This document shows, piece after piece, positions 52,100-64,000 of a DNA stretch of 64,000 bases. The position numbers and the translations under genes were made by a program. Source of the stretch: Poronia punctata (Eukaryota; Ascomycota; Sordariomycetes; Xylariales; Xylariaceae); contig MU401643.1 of assembly GCA_022579005.1 (NCBI GenBank), positions 1 to 64,000 on the forward strand. The letters run 5' to 3'. The stretch's first letter is position 1; the number at the start of each line of letters is the position of its first letter. The notes beneath the pieces were generated by a model. It had not been told where the DNA came from and ran no database searches. It was given only the letters and a program-made list of their open reading frames with translations.

Positions 52100-53317
52100 A
52101 TGGTCCATACTCGCTGGATTGCCTCTTGCCGTTGCCGCGCATCGCCCAGCCATCGTCTATCCTCCGATCCACCTGTCGAACTGCGCCGGTTAACGTCCCC
52201 TCGACATTTCACGTCAACCCGCCATTTTGCTGTGACTGGGACCAGGACAGTTAGCAAGTGCCCATCAGGCCCGGCCCACGTGGGCAAGTATATACGGGAT
52301 GAATACGCCCAGATCAAGGTCCACTATGGTACGTGAGTCAAGCCTGCTGCTTGTTCTGTCGACTAATCTCGAACGTGCTAGAAATTCCGAGGCTCCCAAT
52401 AGTGTTAGCTCACGGGCTGCTAGGCTTTGCTGAGCTAAAGCTGACGCCTGGCTGGCTCCCCGCCATCCAATACTGGCGGGGAATTACCGAGGCGCTCAAA
52501 GCTAGTGGCGTTCACGTCATCACCACAACGGTCCCTCCGTCGGGGAGTATCGAGCAGCGCGCCGAACAGCTTGCCCGTGGGATTGCAGCTGCCGCTGCCG
52601 ACCGCCAGGTCAACATCGTGGCCCATAGTATGGGCGGCTTAGATGCGAGATACATGATATCTCACCTCCGTCCGGCAAACGTTGCCGTGCGCTCCCTTGT
52701 CACCGTCGCCACGCCTCACCATGGCAGTTCCTTTGCAGATTATCTTCTTCACGGGATCGGGCCTGACCGCCTGCCCGGAATATATAAGTTCATTAGGCGG
52801 GCCGGTATGGAAACAGGAGCCTTCGAGCAGTTGACCACTTCCTACATGGCAAAGAGCTTCAACCCGAGAACCCCCGACAACCCCGAGGTTCGCTATTTCT
52901 CCTATGGTGCCAGTAAGTATTGCTGGACGTCTCTACCCGTGTTTGGCAGCCGCATCCCGTATTTCAAGACTGACGTACGTTGTTCAAGTGATGGATCGCG
53001 CCCCTCTTTTTAGTCCTTTCCGGCATTCCCACCGCGTTATTTCCCGTATCGAGGGGCCGAATGATGGTCTCGTCAGCGTTGTAAGTTCTCGCTGGGGATC
53101 TTACAAAGGTACTCTGGTTGGCGTGAGCCACCTTGACCTTATTAACTGGACAAACCGTCTAAGGTGGATGATACAGGCCCTCAGTGGACAGAAACCAAGG
53201 TATGCCTAATCCTCTTTATTTGTTACTAGACCTTTGCTTATACTGTATAAACTTAGATTTAACGCTATTGCTTTTTATCTGAGCATTGCTGATATGCTAG
53301 CAAAAGAAGGATTTTAG
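52100..53317 (+). CDS. Putative triacylglycerol lipase, alpha/beta hydrolase
   Basis: Four exons: 52100-52328, 52382-52912, 52989-53199 and 53257-53317. Introns are 53, 76 and 57 bp (GTACGT..GCTAG with branch CTAAT; GTAAGT..CAAG with branch CTGAC; GTATGC..TTAG). All joins keep frame and give 343 residues. Marks of the fold are the oxyanion stretch AHGLLGF (about 86-92), the nucleophile elbow AHSMGG (Ser159), Asp279 in EGPNDGLVS, and His301 in VSHLDL. The short last exon codes FNAIAFYL then IADMLAKEGF, a tail I recall as conserved in fungal lipases of this type. Likely reaction: hydrolysis of an acylglycerol or other lipid ester. No signal peptide is evident; the first ~60 residues are Arg/Ser-rich and could be a targeting region, or the start could be misjudged. 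The gene is wedged between decayed elements, its stop codon at the A+T boundary. Confidence 0.85.
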
Positions 53318-55921
53318 CTGCTCTATATATTTTATGTTTTATATTTGTTTAATAAATAAAAGAGTAATTTCCTTTATTTAATATACTTTAATTATTTTAT
53401 TATATAATATTATAGTGTTAAATTAATACTTTTAATATATATAAATATTATATATAATAAAAATAATAGTAATAAATAATTAAGCTATATAAGAATATTT
53501 AAATTAATTATATATTTATAATAAAATAGTGTTTATAATAAGCTTTTTTTTTATCTTTAAATTAAAAAAAATAAAGCTTATTATATAACTTATAAAATAT
53601 ATTAAATACTTATATAAGTTAATAATAATAATAATAAAGTAGTTTACTTTATTTATTAAGCTAAGATTATTATTATATAATTTTTAATGTTTATAGTTTT
53701 ATAATTTTATTATTTATAACTTTATTATAAAAATAAAAAGATTATATTTATAATAATTATAAAAACATAATAATTTTAAAACTAACATTGTTTTATTAAA
53801 AGATATTAAAGTATTATAAGTTTATTAAAGCTTATTTTTTTAATAAAAATATAAGACTTGCTTTAAAAATAATATTTAAAAGTATAAAGTAATTAAGCAT
53901 TATTTAATTAAAACACTTTAAACTACTATATAAAAGTTTATTAATAAAGCTTATATATTATAAAAGCTTATTAAAGCTACTTTATAGTTTAAATTAACTC
54001 TTTATTTTATATATTATATTATTATATAATAAGCAACTTTTATTAAATTTAAGCTAAGTTGTTTAAATTTTAAATAAAGTTTAAAAATAAGATTATATAT
54101 AGTAATAAACTTAAAAATAATTATATATTTAAATTTAATATAAATGCACACTATATATTATTTTATATAAAGGCTTTAACTTATACCTTTTATAATACTA
54201 AAAAAGGAATACTTTTAAGTTGTTTATATATAAAACCTTTAATTTACTAAGTTAAAATAAAATGTATATAATAAAAATAATAGAAAATCTATAAAAAGTA
54301 TTTTATTAAACTGCTTAATAAAGTATTAAATAAATATTTAAGCGCTTATATTATAGCTAACATATATATTATAAAAGCTTGTTAAAAAGCGCTTAATATA
54401 AAAATTATTAATTTAGCTATATATAATTATAATATATTACTATAAATAATACTTTATTAAGTTAATAAATTAAAAAAGAGAAAAGTATTAAAAGAGCTAT
54501 ATAATATAACTAATATAGCTAACTAAATATATGCTTACTTTATTATATTAGCAAGGCTTTATAAATATAAAGCTAATATAAAGCTAGCATATAATTAATA
54601 TATATATTAAATATATAATTTAAAAGTATAATATATATAATAAATTATATTAAAAGAATTTAAAAATGTGCTGTTTAATTATATATATAGTTATTTTTAT
54701 ATTTTCTATTTTTATTAAAATAAATATAGTTTATAAAATACTATTATAATTAAAAAGATTTTAATACTTATAATCTTATTTTTAACTATATTATTACTTA
54801 TTCTTTTAAGCATTTTACTATTTCTTTAACTTTTAGTTATATTTTATATTTTATTATAAAAAGCCTTAGTTTATAATTATACATTTCTTTTAAATAAGTT
54901 TATAAAAGTATTTTAACTTTAACTTAAAATACTTTTACTGTTTTTAGCGCTTATATAAGTTTTATAGCAGTTTAATATTAATTAATAAATAGTTTATTAG
55001 TAAAAATAAATAGCTTAGATTTTATTAATTTTTATAAAATATATATTAAGCTTTACGCTTTATTTTTTATTTATTACTTATTTTATATATTTAGCGCTTT
55101 AGTATTATCTTTAATAAAATACTATTTATATTAATAAAATCTATTAAACTGCTTTTTTTATAATAAACCTACTACTTAAAACAAGATTTGCTACTATTAA
55201 TAAAAAATTAAATTTATTATATATGTTATAGTTATTATTAAACTTAATATAGCTTTTTTTACTTTATAGCTTTTATAATTTATTAATGACTTTTTTAGCT
55301 TACTAAGCTGTTATTAATTAAGTATTAAGCTATTTTTATTTAAATTAATATTTTGCTTAAACCTATAATAAGAAAAATAGCTTTAATATAGCTAGCAACT
55401 TATTTTTTATTAATAATATTATTAATTAAAAAACCTTATAAATATATATAATAACTTTATTTAAAAAGCTTATTAAAAAGCAAGCTAATAAGTAAAATAT
55501 AATTATTATTTTTATTAAAGAAATATTGCTATATTAATAATTACATTATAATATATTAATATATATAATTATTAGCTATAATAAAAAATAATTAATAAAA
55601 TATTTTAAGTAGTTTTAATACTTATAAATTTAATAATAATAAATAGTTTTATAAACTTAATAGTATATAATAAATAGTTAAGCTTTTTATACTAAGTTAA
55701 CTTTATTAATATAAAAATAATATAGTTTTATAAAAAAATTTTACTAGTTATTATAAAAAAAAAAGTATTAAAAAGTATAAAAAAGTATAAAAAAATAAAA
55801 AAAGTAAATAAAATAATTAAAAATATTATACTTATAATTATAAAGCTTTATATATTATTATTTTAAAGTTTTATTTTTAATTATAAAATAGTTTAATAAA
55901 TTAGTTAATTTTAACTATATA
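53318..55921. mobile_element. A+T-rich transposon remnant between islands 2 and 3
   Basis: 2.6 kb of RIP-like DNA without open frames. Its last ~740 bp (55180-55921) resemble 50940-51781 of element E, for example around attataatatattaatata, and lead into an E-type LTR. The left part does not align clearly with E and may be another element. It begins directly at the lipase stop codon. Confidence 0.6.
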
Positions 55922-56124
55922 TATTAAAACTAATAAATTATAAAAAGATTAATATTAATATAATGCTTATATAAAAAATATATAGCTAATGTAAAAGATT
56001 TTTTTATAAACAGTTTTCTTTTACTTATTTAATTTAAAAAAACTTTATAGTAAAGAGAAAAAACCCGTTTTATGCGTTATATAATATAATTATATGTTTT
56101 AAGCCATATTGCTAAGTTTTAACA
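55922..56124 (+). repeat. Third E-type LTR
   Basis: About 203 bp, starting tattaaaac and ending ttttaaca. It aligns with 28200-28418 and 51782-52000, with some shortening. It ends where normal composition resumes at island 3. Confidence 0.78.
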
Positions 56125-56398
56125 ACTTGCACTTAACTTTATCCTTTACGGCGAGACATCAAGCTTAGGGCCGCCGGACCCCATCGTTCGCCGTTTGAAA
56201 GTGATGATGAGCTCTCTTACCGTTAATTGGCCTTGGAGAAACCGCAGTATTTACGTCCTCCAACTTTAACTGCTGGAACCTTTAATTGTCCCAAAACATT
56301 ATGTTCATCCCGGTTTATCTTAAAGAGTTATCCGCGAAGGGGTGGTCTTCACGCGTCATATCTTGCGGTCCAATTGGGGGATGCCAACGGAAAGGGCG
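56125..56398. other. 3' flank of the transcription factor gene
   Basis: About 270 bp of normal composition between the LTR end and the stop codon at 56399. A short plus-strand frame here has no recognisable features and overlaps the regulator antisense. Confidence 0.5.
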
Positions 56399-59279
56399 CT
56401 AGCTCTGTGAAAGAGTGAGAAAGAAGTCAAGCTGGTTGCCTTGGCCCGTTGCATGCTCGTTCTCCGCAAGCTGCTCTAGAAGACTCAGGAATGGGTCCTT
56501 CTCCTCTACAGTCCCCGTGGCAGTGCTTTCCCCTGGGCTTTTGGCTCCGGAGGCTGTGGAAATTACAGCGCCTTCTCCTTGTCCCTCCTCGGTATGCCAC
56601 GGCGACGGAGATGGGAAACTGTTCGTTGGCGCCGTGCCAAACATAGGATCGTAAGTGCTCAGATCTATGTCGTTGGCGGCAGACTCTCCCTTGCCAGCTG
56701 TGCCCTGGGCAGGGCTTACGAAGCTACGTGGGGTAGAAGAGTCGTCAACCTGGAAACTGACCACCTGAGGACGCTCAGGAGTCGGTGCGGTTGGGTATGT
56801 TGGCGGCTTCATCGACATTGGGTTTGCCGCCGGATCCGCCGGTGCAGGTCTTTCGGTTCCGGCAGATCCCTCGGATGAGAAAGAGAACACGTTGGAAGCG
56901 CCTACAACGCTTGGGGACACACCAGACATTGGGCCGCCTATCCGTTGCACGCCGCCTAACTCAGATCGACCTAAACCGAGATTGTCCGGGAATTTCCTCT
57001 TCAGATTCGCTCGGTCAATTTCGCCGTCTGAGCGAGGCGCGTAGAGATCGTGACCGGTATATGTGTCGGTTGCAAAATCGACGACAACATCCGTAAGGCT
57101 CAGGTTAGCTGCGTCGAAGGTGTATGGCTCGCCTGCAGCGCCGTTGACATTGGCGTAGCGACTGAAGAAATCCTCTAGGTTGAAGGCGGGCGAGTAACGC
57201 ATCGAGTGGTGAGCCATGTGCTTGACGAGCTCCGCGTGGGCATCAAAGACACTCTGTAGGGTCTCTCGCTGATGTTGCACACTTGCCCACACGTAACGGA
57301 GTTCGCTGAGCTGCTGCATCTCGCGCGAGAGGAAACCGGCCGAGGCGGCGAAAGCGCCCATCTCGCCTCCTCGCACACCTCCTCTGTTATAGTGTGCCCC
57401 GTGAATATGTACCGTGCCGGCGGTACAAATGCAATATCCGACAAAGGCGGGCCATTCCATAGACCCTGTCTGCTTTCCCAGCTCGACCAATTCAGTGATG
57501 GCGTTCGCATGTAAGAAGCACATGTTCGTGGCTTCTATTTGCCACGATTGGTGCTGCCCAGAAACGGACAGCTCCGCAAGGTCTATAGGAAGGAACGGAC
57601 GGTAGATCAGACAATAGATCAAGTGATAGATCAGCTTGCCCAGAACCAAGACGGTGCACTCGGGATGGCCAAATAGGGCATCCAGACTTGTGAAGACGTC
57701 CTCGGTACTCGAGGCCCAAATATCGAGGTCCTGCCGTATCTTTGAAAGGCTAGAGAGTGCGTGCCAAGGGAAATGGGAGTCGCCCTTGACGCCGCCGGCG
57801 GCCAGGTAACGGTTCGTAACCCCTAGTATGCGGCTAATGTCGATCAACATTGCAGAGCTTCCCTGGAACTTCCTGTAGCCCCCCTGGAGGGACTGCATGT
57901 TGGACCCGCTTTGAAAGAATTCGCCCTCGACTGGCAGACCACCAAGCGTGGGAAACCAGCAGGGTAGCCGTAGGAATATTGTCTTATCGCCAATGAGACA
58001 TGGTCTCCTTGAGCCGCAAGCTAGGAACCTATCAAGAAGATAGCATGACCAAAATAAGCGCCTCTTAGTCTCACGTTCTAGCGGCGTGACAGGGGCGTTC
58101 GGGTCAGCTTCACGGTGCAGTTCGAGGGCCGTGGCCATGGCAATCGCGTTGGCTGTGGGCTGGATTAGCAGGATGGTGAGGCCGGTCAAGGGGTCCGTGG
58201 AAGAAACGCACCTAGAAGCATATATGCTTTCTTGCCTTTACCTGCAGCAATGTAGGCGATGACGAGGAGAAGCAGTGCTTGCAAGGCGTCGATGGTGGGC
58301 TCGTCTGTATCAATCCCCTTCCGAGACATCGTAGCAAAACTTTCACTCAAGCTCAAAGCCGATCGGTAACCGAGGGGATGCGGCGTATACCTGCACAAAC
58401 TCAGTGGTTAAGCAACATAGGTCCTTGGGGCACGGACTCACCTGGCGGCGACGGCGTATATGGCATGCACCAGATATGGGGGCAGCTGGTTGAGCTGGAG
58501 CCGCTGTCGGACAGAAGATTCGTCGAGAATATAGTAGGGCTTCGCGTGAAAACGCGTAAAATAGGTGTCGAGAAGGGCGTCCAGCTGGGCGCTATGTGAT
58601 GGCTCATTGGCCATGGTCGGAGAATAGATAATGCTATCTGAACCAGCATCCGCTCCTCCAGGGCTATCCAGCGCCGCCCGTTTTGGTCTAGGTTCGGCGT
58701 TGTCTTCGGAGTATGGGAGAGAAAGGCGAGGAACAGCTGGTTTGATACTGTTGTCGACGCCTTCGGCCTTCGGCGCTGCTGCCTGTTCTGTGGTTGGTGA
58801 ATCGCCCGTGGATTTCTTCTTAGCCTTGAGCTGGGCCTCCAAGCCATCCACCCGCTTCAGTAAAGCCTCTAGCACGTCCGTTTTCGGCCCCCTTTTCTTT
58901 GGGACGGCATCTGTAAGAAGTAGCGGGTAACCCGTCAGTGCTAGTAGGAGATTTAAATAGCCCAAAGCCCATCGGCAAGACCTACCATAGACACACGGGC
59001 ACTGAAAAACCTGACACGCTTCACAGGACGGTCGCAGTCGGTTGCATTTGATCTGTTGCATGAGCCGCCGCTGTGTTAGCTCTATTGTTAAGATTTGCTG
59101 CGCACTCATGGGTGTCGAAAGTGCGTAGAGTGTGGTGGTGGGTTGGGGGTGGCAAGAATGCTTAAACGAAAGCCACAGACCTTTCGCTTTCGACATGATT
59201 TACAGTTCATCGACTCTCGGGGCTCGTTGCTCAAGCGGCGCGCCGGCAGTCGTTCAATTCCCACCTGAGGCCGTGACAT
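56399..59279 (-). CDS. Zn2Cys6 fungal-specific transcription factor
   Basis: Five exons on the minus strand: 59279-59181, 59052-58986, 58910-58442, 58390-58212 and 58152-56399. Introns are 128, 75, 51 and 59 bp, all GT..AG and frame-keeping; the total is 855 residues. The zinc cluster [13 protein letters not shown]...C..C......C spans residues 26-53 (Cys 26, 29, 36, 43, 46, 53; Cys51 is an extra). A basic linker follows (PKKRGPKTD, 59-67), then a short coiled coil, [16 protein letters not shown]. The middle region, with ALELHRE and [21 protein letters not shown], is the fungal-specific transcription factor domain. The C-terminal ~200 residues are Pro/Ser/Thr-rich and acidic, as in activation regions. 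It should bind CGG-type DNA as a dimer; target genes are unknown. Start: ATG 59279 gives a short Arg-rich lead, but ATG 59318 or 59210 are possible. Confidence 0.9.
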
Positions 59280-60607
59280 GACGGTAGGGAGAGCACCGGC
59301 GGTGTGAGTAACGTTCATGTCACCGGATATTTCTCTATCGAGAGGCGAACTGTATAGGTGCTGATCGCCAACGACGTCGCAAGTCGAGTACAGACGCAAG
59401 GGGCACGAGCCTGTCGAAGCTTTGTCCGGCCCGGTTGCCAACCCTAAGCTACCGTACTCAAGGGCCCAGCAGCTTCTACACTCGTGAAGCGAGCCCGTAG
59501 ACAGAGGGATATTCCTTTCCCAGTTCGGTCTTGGCAGATGCTCATACTCGTGTTCTTGCTTGACCGGCTCAACTTCTTTTTCTTTCCTTGACCCACACTG
59601 TCTTCCTGCTCTTGTCTTTATGGCCCAGACAGACAGTTGCTAGACTTATCAAATCGGTTGTCTTAACAAGTCAGGCATCTTAGGATGCCAAATGGGCTTG
59701 CGTGGTACGGAAATGTATATAGGTTAGATACCTCATAGAGCTTGGACGATGCCAAAGCAAACAATACATATATGTTGTACCAAGCGAACCAAGCGGCCCC
59801 AGCCGGTGCCATAATACAATCCAATTGTATAATCCCGGAGCACAACTCGTCTGGGGTCCTCCAGTTAGCCACGTTCGATTCGCTGTACCTCTAACCCTAA
59901 AACTAGACTATACTTTTTACGGGTTCCAAGGTGGACGCGGGGCCGTAGCGGGGGGCGGTGGGTTGCCAAAAGGCAGGGTTGCCGGGAATAGAGTTGCACA
60001 CATGCCTGTGTTGGAGAGGAAAAGGAGTCGTACTTCCGTAATGTATGCGCATATGTGCGTGTGCACCAACTCGTACATGGGTTTGATCAGGGGTGTGGTA
60101 TTGGCCAGGCGCGTATAGCTAAAGTTCACCAGGCGCTAGAGGAATCGCAAGTCCCGAAGTACAGAATGCCGCGCATCCTGCTGGACACACGATGTAAGTA
60201 TCGGAAACGCATCAGTATCTTCCTGATAAATGGGTAGACTGGTTGGACGCACAGCTTTGCAGTAACAACGGATGTGATTAGCTAGGACAAGTCTACAACC
60301 AATGTCTTTCCTACTCAGAGATAATAATTATGGTTTAGAGGTCTTGGTTGCTACAAATGCAAATACAAAATGATATCTTTATGGTGAAACTTGGGAAGTA
60401 TATGCTGCTTACAATTGGTCTAGTTTAAAGGACTTAATTTCATTGGCGCGCTAGTTCCTAGCCAGAGGTAAGGGCCCTTAGAAATAGGTAATATAACATA
60501 ACCTGCATCTACTTAGTAGCTATAGTTTATACCTATAGTTCCTGCCTTAATATCTTTAATAGGCCTGACTTTAGCGCAAGAAATGCAATGATTTATTAGG
60601 TATATAG
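59280..60607. promoter_or_regulatory. Upstream region of the transcription factor gene
   Basis: 1.3 kb of normal composition, fading to A+T-rich after about 60300. A pyrimidine-rich stretch lies at 59560-59620 on the plus strand. Several short frames occur on both strands (for example 59825-60118 plus) without domains or supporting splice structure. I see no second gene and no tRNA. Confidence 0.5.
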
Positions 60608-60827
60608 TTGTTATTAAAATAAATATTTTATTAATAATAGCTAAAACTAATATAATAGCTATATAATAAAAGAAATATAATTATAATAAATATTGCTATA
60701 AAAAGGTTAATATTTAAAAGGATTTATTTTATTTATTTAATATAAGCAGATTATATAATAAAAATAATCTTATAAAAATAATATATATATTTTATTTAAT
60801 ACTTATTAGATTAATCTATTAAATTTT
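60608..60827 (+). repeat. Decayed E-type LTR at the right edge of island 3
   Basis: Starts tgttattaaaat. It keeps blocks of the E LTR, such as ctaatataatagctatataa and ttattttatttatttaatat, in the same order as 28200-28418. Identity is lower than among the other three copies and the right end is approximate. Confidence 0.5.
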
Positions 60828-61089
60828 TTATTTATTTATTAAGATAATTTAAACTTTAATAAATATAATAATATACTCTATTTTTAATAAAGTTTATAGC
60901 TTATTTTATTTATAACCCTTTTTTCTTTTAAATCTAATTTTTATATTTTCTAAGTATAATGTAAAGATTATAGCTTATACCTTTATAAAACCTATTTACT
61001 TAGTGCTTTAAATATAATAAAAGTAAAGGAAACTAGAGAGTATTATAGTATAATAGCTATGCTTGTTAATCTATTATTATATAACCTAG
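60828..61089. other. A+T-rich DNA before B3
   Basis: Decayed sequence, perhaps the start of an E-type interior, into which B3 is inserted. No frame. Confidence 0.4.
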
Positions 61090-61379
61090 TTTAATAATAA
61101 GTTGCAGCAAATAAACTAGATTAAAATAGGTATAAAGCATTAAAAGTAGAACTAGACGCTTAAAAATATAATATAATTAACTATAATATATAAAGCTATT
61201 TAACTAGGTTTAAAGTGCTTTATAAATTTATAGTACCTTTTAAATATAAATATATTTTATATAATAGTTTAAAATATGTGCAGCATATTTTACTTTATTT
61301 AAAACAAGGTTATTATATACTTAGTTACTTAAAGTACTTTTAATACCTTAAATTTAAGTTATATGCTTTATTTATTATA
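61090..61379. repeat. B copy 3 left LTR
   Basis: 290 bp, starting tttaataataagttgcagc and ending tttattata. Same length as the right LTR of B2. Confidence 0.85.
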
Positions 61380-62991
61380 TAACCTTTATTTAAAGCTAAC
61401 TATTATAAATAGCTTTAAATGTTAACTAATAAAACAATATAAATAAGTAAAAGGAAATTGTTATAAATAAAATAATAATGTTAGTATATATTAGATAATC
61501 TTTAAAAATGTTTACATATTTAAAATATATTATAAAGTACTAGTAATAGCATAAATTCTAGCAATTTAGTTTTGTTTTTAAATATAAGTATATATTTAAA
61601 AATATATTATAATATATAGTGGTTAAAATAAATTAAAGTAATTATATACTTTAATATTATATTGTTTATATAGGCTTTTAAATATATTAAATATATTTAT
61701 ATTTAAACTAATTACTTTTAAATGTTTTATATTATATTAAAATATTTAGTTATATTTATAGTTTGTTTACTTTACTTATACTAATACTTATATAAGCTTA
61801 AACGCTTTTTTAACTTTTTAACTTTTTAACTTTTTAACCTTTTTTCTTTATATTTTTACTTTTATATCTTTATATTTTATATACGTATTACCTATTCTTT
61901 AGCGTATAAATATTAGGTTTTAATTAATTTTTAAAATACTTAAAACGTTATTATACTTTATAATTATAAAATAAGTAATATATATATTCTTTTTTTATTT
62001 AATACTTACTACGTTACTTATAGTATATAATATAAATATTAAACTTATTTTTAGTATATAAATAGTTTATTATTTAAAAAAAAGTTTTAAGCTATAGCTA
62101 AGCATGCTAATATAGATTTTAATATAGGAAACCTTACTACCTTTTTAACTTACGCCTATATAAAGAACGTTTTTAATATAAAAAAGCGTAACTAAGCTTT
62201 TATAATGCTATATTATAAAAGAATTAAAGCTAGTATGCTTATAAGGTTTTTTATTTTACTTATTATATATATTTAATTATTTTAATTATAAGTTTGCTTT
62301 TATTAAAATATTTAATAATTATAGCTAATATATTATTTAATATACTTTAAAAAAAAGCAAAACTAATTATATTAATAAAAAGGTTTAGCTAAATAAGTAT
62401 TAAAAAGTAAGTACTTTAATAATAAAATAAATGCTTATTTAAAAGTTGCTACTATTAGTTAAGCTTTTAAAGTAAAAGCTAATAAGCATTTTAATAATAA
62501 TCTTAATGCTTATAAAAAGGTTATTATATATAAATAAGCTTTTAAAGTGTTTATAAATGCTTTTTATATCTTTTTTATTAAGGTTTATTATAAACATTAG
62601 CTTATTTTATATACTACACTTATACTTTTATTAATAATAAAAATCATTTATATAAAAGTATTTATAAGTTATACTTTAACTTGTTTAAATATTGCTTATA
62701 GTTTTAAACTTGCTAAGTAGTAAGCAAAGCATATAGCTTAGTTACCTTTCTTTTACTATTTAAGTTATTAAATAAAAATAACCTTATAATAAGTTATATT
62801 TGCTAACTTTAATAGCAAGCTGCTATAAAAAAAGCTACTAGTAAGCAGTTTAAAAGTATTATTAATTAAAATATTGCTAGCAAGAAACTAAATAATATTA
62901 TATATACTTTTTTGCCTTTGCTTAAAACGTGAGTTGCTAGTAAGCAACTTAATAATATAGTAAATATTTTCTTTATAGTAATATGCTTTTT
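61090..62991. mobile_element. Retrotransposon B copy 3, left 1.9 kb
   Basis: Begins with a full 290-bp LTR (61090-61379) and follows B2 through the single 33-bp unit (about 62505) and the two 60-bp units (62879, 62939). The match stops near 62991, where repeat D begins. Differences from B2 are mostly transitions. Confidence 0.85.
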
Positions 62992-64000
62992 TAATAAATT
63001 CTGTTAACTATATTTAGCAAAGTAAAAGGTAGAAAACGGTGCTAAGATTAGCATAGCTAGTATATATATTAAATATATAAAATTAATTAATATATATATA
63101 ACTAGTTTATAAGTACGCGTTGCTTAACCTTTATAGTTAAGCAATACTTATATTTATTTTAGTTATATATTAGTTAAGCAGTTTAACTTGCGCTTTATTT
63201 ATAAAAGCTATAAAGTAAATTATGCTTACTGCTTAATTAAGCAATAAATAAAATGCGCTTTATACTTTTTACTTTTTTAATATTACATACCTTTTATTTT
63301 AGCTTTATTTTTAATATTATAATTATTAAACAACTTAAAAGTGTTTTTACTTAGTACTATATAAATAATATATAGCGCATATGCTTTAAACTAAGTATAT
63401 ACTTTGTTTTTTTTTAATTATTATATATAACCTTGTTATTAATAAACTTAAAATAATTATAAGGTAATTTATAAAGCGCGTAGTTAAGTTTTTAATTAAT
63501 ATGCTATATATATTATACTTTTTTAAAATAAGCTTTACTTATTTCTTTAATATTAAATTAATTATTGCTTAATTTGCTAATATATATTAAACGCTTTTTT
63601 ACTTTAATAGTAACTATATAGTTATTTTTAAAGTAAACTTATTATTTATTATATACTTTTTATTTAAATTAAATTTAATTATAATAAACTAAGCATAACT
63701 AATTAAATTTTATTTTACTAGTATAGTAAGTAAAGTATATATAAAAAAGTAGCTTAAAGTAACTAGCACCTTTAGCTTTTATAGTTATATTTAGCTAAAA
63801 GCTTTATAAATTCTTTTAAAAAACATATACTTAGTACTTTATTTAACTACTTATTTTATAATTAAACTTTTTGCTTATATTTTATACTTTATTAATTATA
63901 AACTTTATACTTTTACTTTTAAAAAGTTTTTAAGTATATTAAATCCTTTTGCTTAATTATATAGTGCTTATATTTTAATTAAGTTTATATATGCTTAGCG
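62992..64000. repeat. Repeat D, copy 2, inverted relative to copy 1
   Basis: Reverse complement matches 18728-19848 over the whole stretch to the window end. It starts taataaattctgttaac within B3, which suggests D inserted into B3 or replaced its right part. It keeps the palindrome and hairpin of copy 1 in slightly decayed form. Confidence 0.75.

Noticed and set aside
52333..53013. Lipase as a single 226-residue frame
   Set aside because: It begins with GTG inside an intron and ends inside the next. The four-exon model recovers Asp279, His301 and both ends of the domain.
58438..59196. Alternative transcription factor start inside intron 1
   Set aside because: It would delete the first two zinc-binding cysteines. 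The spliced upstream exon gives a complete Zn2Cys6 motif.
59866..59890. gttcgattc, resembling a tRNA T-arm
   Set aside because: No A box, acceptor stem or anticodon arm could be fitted around it.
59891..59901. ctaaccctaaa, a telomere-like unit
   Set aside because: A single unit only, inside an island; no array.
59825..60237. Short plus-strand frames upstream of the transcription factor
   Set aside because: No recognisable domain, no homologous motif and no splice support; treated as promoter or leader DNA.

Overview
The window reads as nuclear DNA of a filamentous ascomycete (Pezizomycotina) whose genome is split into two compartments. Long blocks of extreme A+T content have almost no intact reading frames and are built from decayed LTR retrotransposons. 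Three short islands of ordinary base composition carry intron-containing genes. Paired LTRs in the A+T blocks differ mainly by transitions, which is the expected scar of RIP (repeat-induced point mutation). The short introns with GT..AG ends, the Zn2Cys6 regulator and the Kex1 carboxypeptidase all fit this group; I cannot resolve the class.

Layout. 1-18389: retrotransposon B, copy 1 (B1), its 5' LTR lying before the window, split by a complete element A (195-9435) with a perfect ATTTA target duplication. 18390-21600: A+T-rich DNA holding repeat D, copy 1. 21600-28199: island 1, with an SP-RING/MIZ-type putative SUMO ligase gene (+) converging on a KEX1-type carboxypeptidase gene (-). 28200-52000: a three-level nest. 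A Ty1/Copia-type element E (219-bp LTRs) contains element C (166-bp LTRs, GTTTA duplication), which contains B copy 2 (B2; ~290-bp LTRs, GTTTA duplication). 52001-53317: island 2, a single lipase gene whose start lies about 100 bp from the E LTR. 53318-56124: A+T-rich remnant ending in a third E-type LTR. 56125-60607: island 3, a Zn2Cys6 transcription factor gene (-). 60608-64000: a decayed E-type LTR, then B copy 3 (B3) interrupted by D copy 2 in inverted orientation.

The four genes have no evident shared pathway: nuclear SUMO ligation, late-Golgi propeptide trimming, lipid ester hydrolysis and transcription. Their common feature is position: each lies close to transposon-derived DNA, and several island edges coincide with LTR termini. 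I joined exons by hand from splice signals and frame continuity. I found no RNA genes, CRISPR arrays or telomere repeats. No previously undescribed biochemical system is evident. The most informative content is the datable nest of elements, in-element tandem repeats that vary in copy number, an unclassified inverted repeat (D), and a reading-frame ghost of a Copia reverse transcriptase.
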